A program made the position numbers and the translations under genes. Under the pieces are notes generated by a model. The model was not told the DNA's origin. It saw only the letters and a program-made list of their open reading frames with translations, and ran no database searches. Positions 20,486-29,111 of a stretch of 64,000 bases of DNA are shown here, piece after piece. Source of the stretch: Blastococcus aurantiacus (GTDB lineage Bacteria; Actinomycetota; Actinomycetes; Mycobacteriales; Geodermatophilaceae). Every line of letters starts with the position of its first letter. Position 1 is the first letter of the stretch. The stretch spans positions 558,001-622,000 of the forward strand of contig NZ_FNBT01000002.1 in assembly GCF_900102425.1 (NCBI RefSeq), given 5' to 3'.

Positions 20486-22293
20486 CCGACCAGAGCTGGC
20501 GCGGCGTCGCCACCGAGGACTCCGACGAACTCTCCGCGGGCGCCGGGCTGTTCCTGCGCGCGCGCTCGCGGCGGCTGCTCGGCGAACTCCTGCAGCCGCA
20601 CCGTCGATCGCTGTGGTGGCTGCTGGCAACCGTCGTCGCCCAGAACGCCGCGTGGCTCGCCGGCCCGCTGCTCATCGGGGTGGGCATCGACGTCGGCGTG
20701 CCGGCGCTGGTCGACGGGGACGCGTGGCCGCTGGTGTGGATCACCGCGGCGATGGTCGTGGCGGCGGTGCTGGACACGGTCCTGCGCTTCGCGTTCCTCA
20801 CGGGGTCCGGACGAGTGGGCCAGGCGGTGCTGCTGACGCTGCGCCGACGGGTGTTCACCCACGTCCAGGTGCTGCCGCTGTCCTTCCACGAGCGGTACAC
20901 CTCGGGCCGGACGATCAGCCGGCTGACCAGCGATGCCGAGGCGCTGGCCGAACTCCTGGACGAGGGCCTGGACGGGCTGATCACAGCCCTGTTCAGCGTG
21001 CTCGGCATCGGCATCGTCCTGGTGGTGCTCGACCCGCCGCTGGGCCTCACCGCACTGCTGGGCTTCCCTGCGCTCTTCCTCGTGGCGCGCTGGTTCCAGC
21101 GCAACTCCACCGCGGCCTACCGGCGCACCCGCGAGACCATCGCCGCGCTCATCGTCCAGTTCACCGAGACGTTCGGCGGCATCCGCGCGGTGCAGGCCTT
21201 CCGCCGCGAGCCGCGCAACGACGAGCTGTACGCCGTCCTCAACGAGGACAACCGGCAGGCTCACCACCGGGCGTTCTGGCTCATCGCCGTCTTCGTGCCG
21301 GCGGTGGTCCTCATCGGCAACGTGGTCACCGTGGCCGTCCTCGGCTACGGCGCGCTCCGCGTGATGGACGGCGCGATGGCCGTCGGGACGCTGGTGTCCT
21401 TCCTGCTCTACCTGCGTCGGTTCTTCGACCCGCTGCAGGACATCGCGATGTTCTACAACAGCTACCAGTCGGCGACCGCCGCGCTCGAGAAGCTCTCCGG
21501 TGTGCTGGAGGAGAGCCCCAGCGTGCCCGAGCCCGTCGACCCGGTCCCGCTGCCGGCCGCGGCCGGCGAGGTGGTCTTCGACGACGTCCGGTTCGGTTAC
21601 GGCGACGCCACCGTGCTGCCCGGGCTGGTGCTCACCCTGCCGCCCGGCGAGACGGTCGCGCTGGTGGGCACCACCGGCGCGGGCAAGTCCACGCTGGCCC
21701 GCCTGGCGGCACGGTTCTACGACCCCGTCGAGGGCGAGATCCGGCTGGACGGCGTCCCGCTGCACCGGCTCACCGACGCCGACCTGCGGCGGGCCGTCGT
21801 GATGGTGACCCAGGAGAGCTTCCTGTTCTCCGGCACCGTCGCCGACAACATCGCCTTCGGCCGGCCGGGGGCTGACCGCGCGGAGATCGAGCGCGCCGCG
21901 CGGGCGATCGGGGCGCACGACTTCATCACCGCCCTGCCCGACGGCTACGACACCGAGGTGGACAAGCGCGGCGGACGGCTGTCGGCCGGGCAGCGCCAGC
22001 TGGTCAGCTTCGCCCGGGCCTTCCTCGCCGACCCGGCGGTGCTGATCCTCGACGAGGCGACGAGCTCGCTCGACGTCCCCAGCGAGCGGCTGGTGCAGCA
22101 CGCGCTGCGCACCCTGCTCGCGGACCGGACCGCGCTGATCATCGCCCACCGCCTGTCCACCGTGGAGATCGCCGACCGGGTGCTGGTGATGGAGGGCGGG
22201 CGGATCGTCGAGGACGGCTCCCCCGCCGACCTCGTCGCCGGCACCGGCCGCTTCGCCGCGCTGCACCAGGCGTGGGCCGACAGCCTGGTCTGA
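20482..22293 (+). CDS. ABC exporter half-transporter, canonical Walker B subunit
   Basis: A 603-residue partner of the preceding gene. GTG at 20482 overlaps its stop. An N-terminal ~50-residue extension (SDELSAGAGLFLRARSRR) precedes six membrane helices; the nucleotide-binding domain has Walker A GTTGAGKST near 395, a signature of the form LSAGQRQL (second Gly replaced by Ala), and a canonical Walker B VLILDEATSSLD with His-loop IAHRLSTV. In a heterodimer the canonical Glu here works with the LSGGQ of the first subunit, and the altered signature here with the Asp site there. Confidence 0.9.
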   Translation: MTDQSWRGVATEDSDELSAGAGLFLRARSRRLLGELLQPHRRSLWWLLATVVAQNAAWLAGPLLIGVGIDVGVPALVDGDAWPLVWITAAMVVAAVLDTVLRFAFLTGSGRVGQAVLLTLRRRVFTHVQVLPLSFHERYTSGRTISRLTSDAEALAELLDEGLDGLITALFSVLGIGIVLVVLDPPLGLTALLGFPALFLVARWFQRNSTAAYRRTRETIAALIVQFTETFGGIRAVQAFRREPRNDELYAVLNEDNRQAHHRAFWLIAVFVPAVVLIGNVVTVAVLGYGALRVMDGAMAVGTLVSFLLYLRRFFDPLQDIAMFYNSYQSATAALEKLSGVLEESPSVPEPVDPVPLPAAAGEVVFDDVRFGYGDATVLPGLVLTLPPGETVALVGTTGAGKSTLARLAARFYDPVEGEIRLDGVPLHRLTDADLRRAVVMVTQESFLFSGTVADNIAFGRPGADRAEIERAARAIGAHDFITALPDGYDTEVDKRGGRLSAGQRQLVSFARAFLADPAVLILDEATSSLDVPSERLVQHALRTLLADRTALIIAHRLSTVEIADRVLVMEGGRIVEDGSPADLVAGTGRFAALHQAWADSLV

Positions 22294-22329
22294 GTGGAAC
22301 ACCGCCTGCGCCGGGGTAGTTGACCCGGC

Positions 22330-22803
22330 ATGAGTGCTTCCGTGTCGATGCCGCTGGGCGGCGTCCAGGTCGGTTCCTACGACAGCTACGAGCGGGCCCA
22401 GGCGGCCGTCGACCACCTCTCCCACGAGAAGTTCCCCGTCGAGAACGTGACGATCATCGGCTCCGACCTGCGCCAGGTCGAGAAGGTCCTCGGCCGGATG
22501 ACCACCGGCCGGGCGATCGCGGCCGGTGCGGCCGGCGGCGCCTGGTGGGGCCTGTTCGTGGGCCTGCTGCTGGGGATCTTCTCGGTCGACGGCGCCGGCT
22601 GGATCGGCTCGGTGCTCAGCGGGCTGCTCATCGGGCTGGTCTTCGGCGCGCTGTTCGGCTGGATGGGGTACGCGGCCACCCAGGGACGGCGTGACTTCAC
22701 CAGCACCAGCACGATCGTCGCGGGCCGCTACGACGTCATGTGCCAGCCGGCCCACGCCGAGCAGGCCCGCGATATCCTCGCCCGCTTCTCCCTCCGCTTC
22801 TAA
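22330..22803 (+). CDS. General stress protein 17M-like membrane protein
   Basis: 157 residues. N-terminal ~55 residues match the general-stress-protein-17M-like domain (VQVGSYDSYERAQAAVDHLS, FPVENVTIIGSDL). Two glycine-rich membrane helices follow (AAGAAGGAWWGLFVGLLLGIF and SVLSGLLIGLVFGALFGWMGY in part), and a C-terminal cytoplasmic-type segment with RYDVMCQPAHAEQARDIL. Function unknown; homologues are common, stress-associated actinobacterial proteins. Its stop codon overlaps the bidirectional hairpin at 22803-22853. Confidence 0.8.
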   Translation: MSASVSMPLGGVQVGSYDSYERAQAAVDHLSHEKFPVENVTIIGSDLRQVEKVLGRMTTGRAIAAGAAGGAWWGLFVGLLLGIFSVDGAGWIGSVLSGLLIGLVFGALFGWMGYAATQGRRDFTSTSTIVAGRYDVMCQPAHAEQARDILARFSLRF

Positions 22804-22853
22804 CTCTGCTTTTCCGCGGTGAAGCAGACTGCGTCTCCGCGGAAAAGCAGAGT
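22803..22853. terminator. Bidirectional hairpin exactly filling a convergent gap
   Basis: Perfect 17-bp arms (22803-22819 and 22837-22853; actctgcttttccgcgg and its complement) around a 17-base loop. It begins on the last base of one stop codon and ends on the first base of the opposing stop codon. Each strand carries a T-run inside the stem. A two-way terminator is the simple reading; a mobile palindromic repeat is the alternative. Confidence 0.75.
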
Positions 22854-23653
22854 CAGCGCAGGGCGGTGAAGGCGATGGCCGCCGCGGCGGCCACGCCGAG
22901 GGAGTCCACTCCCGAGCGCATCGGGATGCGGGCGCGGACCCGGGCCGCCTGCTGCGCCTCGGGGGTGAGCCCGGGACCTTCCGCGCCCAGCAGGACCGCG
23001 GTCCGCGGGTGCTCGCGCGGATCGACGTCGGTCAGGTCCACCGCGTCGGCGGCCGGGGTGAGCGCCACGGTGAGGTAGCCCGCGTCGTGCAGCCGGTCCA
23101 GCGCGGCGGGCCACTCCGGCAGGACGGCGAACGGCAGCGTCAGCACGTGGCCCATGGACACCCGGACCGACCGCCGGTACAGCGGGTCGGCGCACCGCGG
23201 GTCCAGGAGCAGCCCGTCGATGCCCAGCGCCACGGCCGAGCGGGCGATCGAGCCGAGGTTCTCGTGGTCGTTGAGCGCCTCGAGGACCGCCAGCCGGCGC
23301 GGCGCGGCGGGATCGGGGCCGGCGAGCAGCTGCCCGAGGTCGGCGGGCGGCAGGCGGTCGGCCGACGCCAGGGCGCCCCGGGTCAACCGGAAGCCGATGA
23401 CCTCGGAGAGCACCCACTTGTCGGCGACGTAGACCGCGACGTCGTCCGGCACGCCGAGGGCCTCGACGCGGCCGGCCACCCCGAACACCGCCCGCACCCG
23501 GTAGGGCGAGATCAGCAGCCGCTCGATGGCCGCCGTCCCCTCCACGATGACCGGCGAGGTGCGGGGCGGGGCGCCGGCCGGACGGTCACCGGCCTTGAGG
23601 TCGCGGAAGTCGGCCACGCGGGGGTCGTCGGGATCGGTGATCGTCACGGGCAC
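22853..23653 (-). CDS. TrmH/SpoU family RNA methyltransferase
   Basis: A 266-residue SPOUT-class S-adenosylmethionine-dependent 2'-O-ribose methyltransferase acting on tRNA or rRNA. Motif 1 ALNDHENLGSIARSAVALG, motif 2 AVLLGAEGPGLTPEA and motif 3 IPMRSGVDSLGVAAAAAIA are all present; residue order is typical, with an N-terminal substrate-binding region (VIVEGTAAIERLL). Two GTGs (23653 and 23647) are possible starts; neither has a clear ribosome site. Divergent from the FAD oxidoreductase with a 54-bp gap. Confidence 0.9.
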   Translation of the reverse strand: MPVTITDPDDPRVADFRDLKAGDRPAGAPPRTSPVIVEGTAAIERLLISPYRVRAVFGVAGRVEALGVPDDVAVYVADKWVLSEVIGFRLTRGALASADRLPPADLGQLLAGPDPAAPRRLAVLEALNDHENLGSIARSAVALGIDGLLLDPRCADPLYRRSVRVSMGHVLTLPFAVLPEWPAALDRLHDAGYLTVALTPAADAVDLTDVDPREHPRTAVLLGAEGPGLTPEAQQAARVRARIPMRSGVDSLGVAAAAAIAFTALR

Positions 23654-23707
23654 CCGGGCGATTCTGCCGGGCGGGCGCGGACCAGCCGCACCCCCCAGGA
23701 TCGGGCC

Positions 23708-24661
23708 ATGGATCTCGGGCGCGGACCGCTGACCGTCGTGGGTGCCGGGATCGCCGGCCTGGCCTGCGCTCGCGCCCTCCGGGAGGCGGGGCGCGACGTC
23801 GAGGTGCTGGACCGCGGGCGCGCACCGGGCGGGCGGCTGTCCTCGCGCACCGTGCGGGGACGTCCGGTGGACCTCGGCGCCTCCTACCTCACCGCCGGCG
23901 AGGGGTCCCCGTTCGCGGACGTGGTGGCCGACTGGGTCGACCGCGGGCTGGTGCGGCCCTGGACGGACACCTTCGCGGTGGTCGGGCAGGACGGCTTCCG
24001 CGAGCGGAAGTCCGGGCCGCAGCGCTTCGGCACCCCCGGCGGATCGCGCAGCCTGGCAGCCGATCTCGCCTCCAGCCTGACCGTGCGGCCGGGCACCACC
24101 GTGCGGGAGGTGACCGCCGGGCCCGCCGTGGACGGTCGAGCGGTGCCGGCCGTCGCCCCGGCCATGCCGGGACCGCAGGCGGCGCGGCTGCTCGACCCGT
24201 CCGGCCCGGCGGGCGGCCTGGCCGCCGCGGAGACCTGGCAGCCGGTACTGGCGGTGGTGCTCGGCTGGACGGAGCGGCGCTGGCCGGCCGACCTGCACGG
24301 CGCCTTCGTGCACGACGACCCGGCGGTGGAGTGGATCGCCGACGACGGCGACCGACGCGGCGACTCCGCTCCGGTGCTGGTCGCGCACACGACGGCCGGC
24401 CTGGCCGCCGAGCACCTCGAGGACCCGGCCACCGCGGTGCCGGCCGTGGTGGCGGCGGTGCGGTCCGCCCTGGGCATCGACGAGGAGCCCGCGTGGACCG
24501 AGGTGCAGCGCTGGACCTTCGCCCGGCCGACCGCACCGCGGGAGGAGCCGTTCGGCCTGGTCGACGGCATCGGTCTGTGCGGGGACGGCTGGCACGCACC
24601 GGCCAAGGTGGAGAGCGCCTGGTCGTCGGGCACCGCGCTCGGCCGCGCACTGGCCCACTGA
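23708..24661 (+). CDS. FAD-dependent NAD(P)/renalase-like oxidoreductase
   Basis: A 317-residue flavoprotein with an N-terminal Rossmann dinucleotide fold (TVVGAGIAGLACARAL at 9-24, then EVLDRGRAPGGRLSSR), the GG(R)xxS pattern of renalase-like and amine-oxidase-related proteins, and a C-terminal FAD motif GLCGDGWHAPAKVESAWSSG. Length matches the group. It could oxidise NAD(P)H isomers or an amine; substrate unknown. A CAGGAT 6 bases before the ATG may be a leaderless -10 box. Confidence 0.82.
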   Translation: MDLGRGPLTVVGAGIAGLACARALREAGRDVEVLDRGRAPGGRLSSRTVRGRPVDLGASYLTAGEGSPFADVVADWVDRGLVRPWTDTFAVVGQDGFRERKSGPQRFGTPGGSRSLAADLASSLTVRPGTTVREVTAGPAVDGRAVPAVAPAMPGPQAARLLDPSGPAGGLAAAETWQPVLAVVLGWTERRWPADLHGAFVHDDPAVEWIADDGDRRGDSAPVLVAHTTAGLAAEHLEDPATAVPAVVAAVRSALGIDEEPAWTEVQRWTFARPTAPREEPFGLVDGIGLCGDGWHAPAKVESAWSSGTALGRALAH

Positions 24662-24745
24662 CCGTCGGTCGGGCTCCGTGCCCTTGGGCCCCCCGTGCGA
24701 GGGAGCCGCCGTCCAGCAGCCGGGCGCCGGTGCCGATGGACCGGC

Positions 24746-26083
24746 GTGACCCCCAGTCCAGACCCCGGCGCCAGCAGCGAGCTGCTCCGCTGGGGGGTGT
24801 TCACCCGGCTGGCCGTCGGGATGACCACTCTCGGCATCGCCATCGGTGCCGTCTTCCCCTGGTTCGCCGAGCTGCTCGACGTGCCGAGCGAGTACTCGCG
24901 CGCGACCACGTTCCGGCTGGCCTGCCTCGCGGCCGGCATCGCGCTGGGCGCCGCCAACTGGCTGCTCACCCGGCACGTGATCGGGCGGCGGCTCCAGCTG
25001 CTCGCGACCCGGCTGACCGACCTCGCCGACGCCGTCGGCACCCCGTTGGCCACGGCCGGCGCGGACCGCGGCACCGGCACCGGCACCGGCACCGGCCTCG
25101 CCCTGCCGGCCGGCGCCCCGGACGACCTGGGCCGCACCGCGGCCGCCTTCAACGCCATGCTCGCCGCCCTCGACCGGGAACGTCGGTTCCGCTCGGTCGT
25201 GCACGGGACCAGCGACACCATCTTCGTCGTCGACGCCGACGCCCGGCTCTCCTTCGTCTCGGACTCCGTCGAGGGGCTGCTCGGCCGGACACCGGCGGAA
25301 ATCCTGGGCGAGGGCGCGCGACAGGTCGTGCATCCCGACGACCTGGCCCGCGTCGGCGCAGGACTGCGCGCCGGTACCCGCGGCACGCAGGACCTGCCGG
25401 ACGTGCTCGTCGTCCGCGCACAGCACGCCGACGGCAGCTGGCGGCGCCTGGAGATGACGACGTCGGACCGCCGCGCCGACCCGGTCATCGGCGGCCTGCT
25501 GCTGACCGCCCGGGACGTCACCGACCGCATCGAGCTGCAGGAACGCCTCGCCCACCAGGCCACGCACGACGCGCTGACCGGGCTGCCGAACCGGGCCGCC
25601 GCCCTGGCCTGCGGCGCCCGGCTCCTCACCGACCGCCGCGACTCCGAGCGGGTCGCCGTCCTGCTGCTCGACCTCGACGGCTTCAAGGAGGTCAACGACA
25701 CCCTCGGGCACGCCGTCGGCGACCGCCTGCTCGCCCAGGTGGGTCCGCGGCTGCGGACCCAGGTGCGCGACGTGGACGTGGTCGCCCGGCTGGGCGGCGA
25801 CGAGTTCCTCCTGCTGCTCCCGGACGCGACGACCGAGGGTGCAGGCGCTGCAGCCGCCCGGGCGCGGGCCGCCCTCCGCGAACCCTTCCTGGTCGACGGC
25901 CGGACCCTCCACGTGGACGCCAGCATCGGCGTCGCCGTCTCCGGTACCGGTCCGGACGACGTCGACTCGCTGCTCCGGCAGGCCGACGCCGCCATGTACA
26001 CCGCCAAGCGCAGGCGGACCGGGGTCGAGCTCCACGACCCGTCCGGCGACGCCCACCACGGACGGCTGCTGGCGCCCCGTTGA
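24746..26083 (+). CDS. Membrane-anchored PAS-GGDEF diguanylate cyclase
   Basis: 445 residues. Two transmembrane helices (about 15-40 and 55-75) bracket a short extracytoplasmic loop, then a HAMP-like stretch, a PAS domain (about 150-275, FRSVVHGTSDTIFVVD) and a C-terminal GGDEF domain (about 285-430) with DALTGLPNR, DLDGFKEVND and an intact GGDEF at 350-354, so c-di-GMP synthesis is likely. No EAL domain. GTG at 24746 is the best start (VTPSPDPG); the reading frame runs a little further up. A (ggcacc)n microsatellite at 25070-25096 encodes Gly-Thr repeats before the PAS domain, a slippage-prone linker. Its TGA lies inside the next operon's -35 box. Confidence 0.88.
   Translation: MTPSPDPGASSELLRWGVFTRLAVGMTTLGIAIGAVFPWFAELLDVPSEYSRATTFRLACLAAGIALGAANWLLTRHVIGRRLQLLATRLTDLADAVGTPLATAGADRGTGTGTGTGLALPAGAPDDLGRTAAAFNAMLAALDRERRFRSVVHGTSDTIFVVDADARLSFVSDSVEGLLGRTPAEILGEGARQVVHPDDLARVGAGLRAGTRGTQDLPDVLVVRAQHADGSWRRLEMTTSDRRADPVIGGLLLTARDVTDRIELQERLAHQATHDALTGLPNRAAALACGARLLTDRRDSERVAVLLLDLDGFKEVNDTLGHAVGDRLLAQVGPRLRTQVRDVDVVARLGGDEFLLLLPDATTEGAGAAAARARAALREPFLVDGRTLHVDASIGVAVSGTGPDDVDSLLRQADAAMYTAKRRRTGVELHDPSGDAHHGRLLAPR
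25070..25096 (+). repeat. Hexanucleotide microsatellite in a GGDEF gene
   Basis: Four uninterrupted ggcacc units followed by ggc, encoding alternating Gly-Thr in the linker between the membrane part and the PAS domain. In-frame unit changes would only alter linker length. Confidence 0.8.
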
Positions 26084-26119
26084 CGCGGCCGGATGAACTC
26101 ATCTAGCGTTGAGTTCATC
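26080..26119 (+). promoter_or_regulatory. Promoter overlapped by a TetR-type operator
   Basis: TTGACG (26080-26085) and TAGCGT (26104-26109) are spaced by 18 bp as -35 and -10. A perfect 10-bp inverted repeat, gatgaactca (26092-26101) and tgagttcatc (26110-26119), with an 8-bp spacer sits on the -10 region. The operon's third gene is a TetR regulator, so autorepression through this site is the natural inference. Ribosome site aggga follows at 26132-26137. Confidence 0.7.
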
Positions 26120-26143
26120 AGCCGTTGAAATAAGGGAGAAACC

Positions 26144-26863
26144 ATGGACGCCGTCGTCGTCCGGGATCTGGTCGTCGAGCGCGGCCGCCGTCGCGTGCTG
26201 CAGCACCTGGATTTCAGCGCTCCGCCGGGCCGGGTGACCGGTCTCCTCGGACCCAGCGGGAGCGGCAAGAGCACGCTGATGCGCGCCGTCGTCGGCGTGC
26301 AGCGGGTGCGCTCCGGGAAGGTGACGGTGCTGGGCGAACCGGCCGGCTCACCGGGGCTGCGGACCCGCGTCGGATACGTGACCCAGGCGCCCAGCGTCTA
26401 CGCCGACCTGACCGTCCGGGAGAACGCCCGCTACTTCGCCGCCCTGTACGGCCGCGGCGCCCCGGCTGCGGACGCCGCCGTCGCCGACGTCGGGCTCGCC
26501 GACGCGGCGCACCAACTGGTCGGGAACCTGTCCGGCGGCCAGCGCGGCCGGGCCTCGCTGGCCTGCGCCCTCGTCGGTGAACCGGAGCTGCTGGTGCTGG
26601 ACGAACCGACCGTCGGACTCGACCCGGTGCTCCGCGTGGAGCTGTGGGAACGCTTCGCCGCGCTGGCCGCGGCCGGCGCCACCCTGCTCGTGTCCAGCCA
26701 CGTCATGGACGAGGCCGCCCGCTGCGACCGGCTGCTGCTGCTCCGCGACGGCGCCCTGCTGGCCGACACCACGCCCAGCCGGCTGCGCGCCGACGGCCGG
26801 AGCGAGGACCTCGAGCAGGCCTTCCTCACCCTGGTCCGCGCCTCGGAAGGAGCAGCGGCATGA
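26144..26863 (+). CDS. ABC transporter ATP-binding protein (ABC-2 exporter)
   Basis: 239-residue ATPase: Walker A GPSGSGKST, signature LSGGQRGR, Walker B LLVLDEPTVGLDP, H-loop VSSHVMDEA. Typical of drug/antibiotic ABC-2 exporters (DrrA/YadG-like). Its stop overlaps the permease start in an ATGA junction. First gene of a three-gene operon with permease and TetR regulator, behind the promoter/operator at 26080-26119; a regulator-controlled drug efflux unit is the likely role. Confidence 0.9.
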   Translation: MDAVVVRDLVVERGRRRVLQHLDFSAPPGRVTGLLGPSGSGKSTLMRAVVGVQRVRSGKVTVLGEPAGSPGLRTRVGYVTQAPSVYADLTVRENARYFAALYGRGAPAADAAVADVGLADAAHQLVGNLSGGQRGRASLACALVGEPELLVLDEPTVGLDPVLRVELWERFAALAAAGATLLVSSHVMDEAARCDRLLLLRDGALLADTTPSRLRADGRSEDLEQAFLTLVRASEGAAA

Positions 26864-27618
26864 CCAGCCCGGGCATGACCGCCGCCACCGCGGGACGGGT
26901 GCTGCGCCAGCTGCGGCACGACCCCCGCACGATCGCCATGATGGTGCTGGTCCCCAGCCTGCTGCTGGGGCTGCTGTACCTGCTCTGGAAGGACCTGCCC
27001 ACGCCGCCCGGGCAGACCAGCACGTTCGACCGGATCGGGCTGACGATGCTCGGGATCTTCCCGTTCGTGGTCATGTTCCTGGTGACCAGCATCGCCATGC
27101 TGCGGGAGCGCACCTCGGGCACGCTCGAGCGGCTGCTCACCACTCCCCTGTCGCGGCCGGCGCTGCTGTTCGGGTACGGCTGCGCCTTCGGCCTGGCCGC
27201 CGCCGTGCAGGCTCTGGTCACGGTCGGGGTGGCCACGACCGTCTACGACCTGGAGGTGGCCGGCTCACTCGCCCTGGTGGTGCTCATCGCGGTGGTCGAC
27301 GCCATCCTGGGGGTGGCCCTCGGGCTGCTGGCCAGCGCCTTCGCCAGCAGCGAGTTCCAGGCCGTCCAGTTCATGCCGGTGATCGTGCTGCCCCAGTTCT
27401 TCCTCTGCGGCCTGCTCGTCCCGCGCGAGCAGATGGCCGGCTGGCTCCAGGCGGTCAGCGACGTCCTGCCGTTGACCTACGCGGTGGACGCCCTGCAGGA
27501 GGTGGGACGCTCGACGGAGCCCACCGGCACGATGTGGGCCGACATCGCCGTCGTGGCCGGGGCGGCCGCGCTCGCCCTCGCCCTGGCCGCCGGCACCCTG
27601 CGGAGGAGGACCAGCTGA
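26860..27618 (+). CDS. ABC-2 type permease
   Basis: 252 residues with six hydrophobic helices: MMVLVPSLLLGLLYLL, MLGIFPFVVMFLVTSIAML, then ERTSGTLERLLTTPLSRP (the conserved cytoplasmic ABC-2 coupling motif), and four C-terminal helices including PVIVLPQFFLCGLLVPREQM. ATG at 26860 overlaps the ATPase stop. Partner of the ATPase; DrrB/YadH-like efflux permease. Its stop overlaps a likely CTG start of the TetR gene. Confidence 0.9.
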   Translation: MTSPGMTAATAGRVLRQLRHDPRTIAMMVLVPSLLLGLLYLLWKDLPTPPGQTSTFDRIGLTMLGIFPFVVMFLVTSIAMLRERTSGTLERLLTTPLSRPALLFGYGCAFGLAAAVQALVTVGVATTVYDLEVAGSLALVVLIAVVDAILGVALGLLASAFASSEFQAVQFMPVIVLPQFFLCGLLVPREQMAGWLQAVSDVLPLTYAVDALQEVGRSTEPTGTMWADIAVVAGAAALALALAAGTLRRRTS

Positions 27619-28241
27619 GCAGTCAGCCCGACAACGGTGGCACCCGGCGGCCGGGACGGCGCCCCGGCAACTCCGGGACGCGGGAGGCGGTGCTCGCGGC
27701 CGCCCGCGCCGCGTTCGCCGAACGGGGCTTCGACGGCGCGACCATCCGGGGCATCGCCACCGCCGCCGGGGTGGATCCCGCGCTGGTGCACCACTACTTC
27801 GGCAGCAAGGACCAGTTGTTCCTGGCCGCGATCGAGGCCCCCGCCGACCCCGCCGACCTCCTGCCCGCGGTACTGGCCGGCGGGCGCGACCGGCTCGGCG
27901 AGAGCGTCGTCCGTCTGCTGCTCACGGTCTGGGACGGGCCGATGCAGCCCGCCGCCCTGGCCCTGGTCCGCTCGGCGGTCGGCAACGAATGGGGGGCCAA
28001 GCTCCTGCGCGAGTTCCTGGTCACCCAGGTGCTGCGCCGGGTCGTCGGCACGCTGGGCCTCCCTCCGCACGAGGCAGAGGTGCGGGGCGCACTCGTCGCC
28101 TCCCAGCTCGTCGGGCTGGTGATGGGCCGGTACGTGCTGCGGGTCGAGCCGCTCGCGTCGGCCGGCCCGGACTGGCTGGTGGCGACGATCGGCCCGACCG
28201 TGCAGCGCTACCTCACCGGCGACGTCGACCTGCCGGACTGA
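27615..28241 (+). CDS. TetR family regulator with probable CTG start
   Basis: About 208 residues: N-terminal TetR helix-turn-helix (AARAAFAERGFDGATIRGIATAAGVDPALVHHYFGSKDQLF in pieces, residues ~28-65) and a C-terminal all-helical ligand domain of the TetR_C type (ALALVRSAVGNEWGAKLLREF). No ATG, GTG or TTG lies in frame upstream of the HTH; the first GTG (27690 region) would cut into helix 1. A CTG at 27615, in a CTGA overlap with the permease stop and 5 bases after ggaggagga, is the best start. Likely represses its own operon through the dyad at 26092-26119. Confidence 0.78.
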   Translation: MSSQPDNGGTRRPGRRPGNSGTREAVLAAARAAFAERGFDGATIRGIATAAGVDPALVHHYFGSKDQLFLAAIEAPADPADLLPAVLAGGRDRLGESVVRLLLTVWDGPMQPAALALVRSAVGNEWGAKLLREFLVTQVLRRVVGTLGLPPHEAEVRGALVASQLVGLVMGRYVLRVEPLASAGPDWLVATIGPTVQRYLTGDVDLPD

Positions 28242-28247
28242 CCCGGA

Positions 28248-29084
28248 TCAGCGCCCGCGGGAGAGCCGGGCGAGCTGCCGGGCCTGGACGACGAGGCGAC
28301 CCTCGGAGTCCCAGATGGTGCAGTCCTCGTCGATCCAGCCGCCGGCGATCTGGGTCGCGCGCGCCTCCGCGAGGCACCAGCCCGGTGCCGGCATCGCGCG
28401 CACGAGCACCTGCAGCTGCACGGTGGGGGCCCAGCCGCGCTGGCCGATCGCGAAGCCGAGCGGCGGGAGCACGTCGGAGAAGGTGAGGAGGCCCAGCGGG
28501 TCGGCCGGGCGGCCGTCGACGAAGCGGATCCACGCCCGCAGCACCGGCTCGTCCGACGGCTCGCCGACCGTCCACCCGGCGGTGGCGGGGTCGAGCCGGC
28601 TGTCGACGTGCCGGCTCAGGCCCGGCCGCTTGCTCGGGTCGGGGTTGAGCCGGGCGGAGAGGTCGACGCACTCGTCCGGCGGGGGCATGTCGGGCATCCG
28701 CGAGGCGTCGTAGTCGGGGGTCTCGTCGCCGAGGGTGGCCGTGGTGGCCTGCACGACGATCGAGGGGCCGGCGCCGGAGCTGGCCAGGGTGACCACGGAG
28801 TGCGCGAGCGTGCGCCCGGCCGCCCCGGGGGTGACCTCGAGCGTGGCCTCCCCCGCCGGCGTGGGCCGCACGTAGCTGGCGGCCACCGCGACCGGGTGCG
28901 GGTGCGGGCTCTCGGAGACGGCGGCCCGCGCGGCCACGGACAGCAGGTAGCCGCCGTTCAGGATGCCGCCGCCCACCTGCCAGGTCTGGTCCAGGTCGGC
29001 GAGCAGCGCACCCCCCTCGCCACGTCGCACCGCGGTGGCGGTGTCGAAGTCGTAGGTCGGCTGGGCGTCGTCAGTCTGCGGCAC
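28248..29084 (-). CDS. Acyl-CoA thioesterase family protein (double hotdog)
   Basis: 278 residues with two hotdog halves as in TesB-like thioesterases: N-terminal LLADLDQTWQVGGGILNGGYLLSVAARA (in pieces) and AVAASYVRPTPAGEATLEV, C-terminal LGFAIGQRGWAPTVQLQVLVRAMP and WIDEDCTIWDSEGRLVVQARQ. Hydrolyses acyl-CoA thioesters; chain preference unknown. Convergent with the tetR gene (6-bp gap) and divergent from the aldo/keto reductase (27-bp gap). Confidence 0.85.
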   Translation of the reverse strand: MPQTDDAQPTYDFDTATAVRRGEGGALLADLDQTWQVGGGILNGGYLLSVAARAAVSESPHPHPVAVAASYVRPTPAGEATLEVTPGAAGRTLAHSVVTLASSGAGPSIVVQATTATLGDETPDYDASRMPDMPPPDECVDLSARLNPDPSKRPGLSRHVDSRLDPATAGWTVGEPSDEPVLRAWIRFVDGRPADPLGLLTFSDVLPPLGFAIGQRGWAPTVQLQVLVRAMPAPGWCLAEARATQIAGGWIDEDCTIWDSEGRLVVQARQLARLSRGR

Positions 29085-29111
29085 GGATCACAGAGTGCCA
29101 GGGTGGCGTGC

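Noticed and set aside
22853-26059. A 3.2-kb minus-strand frame
   Set aside because: Only its 3' 800 bp (TrmH/SpoU) has protein-like composition; the rest is antisense to FAD and GGDEF genes.
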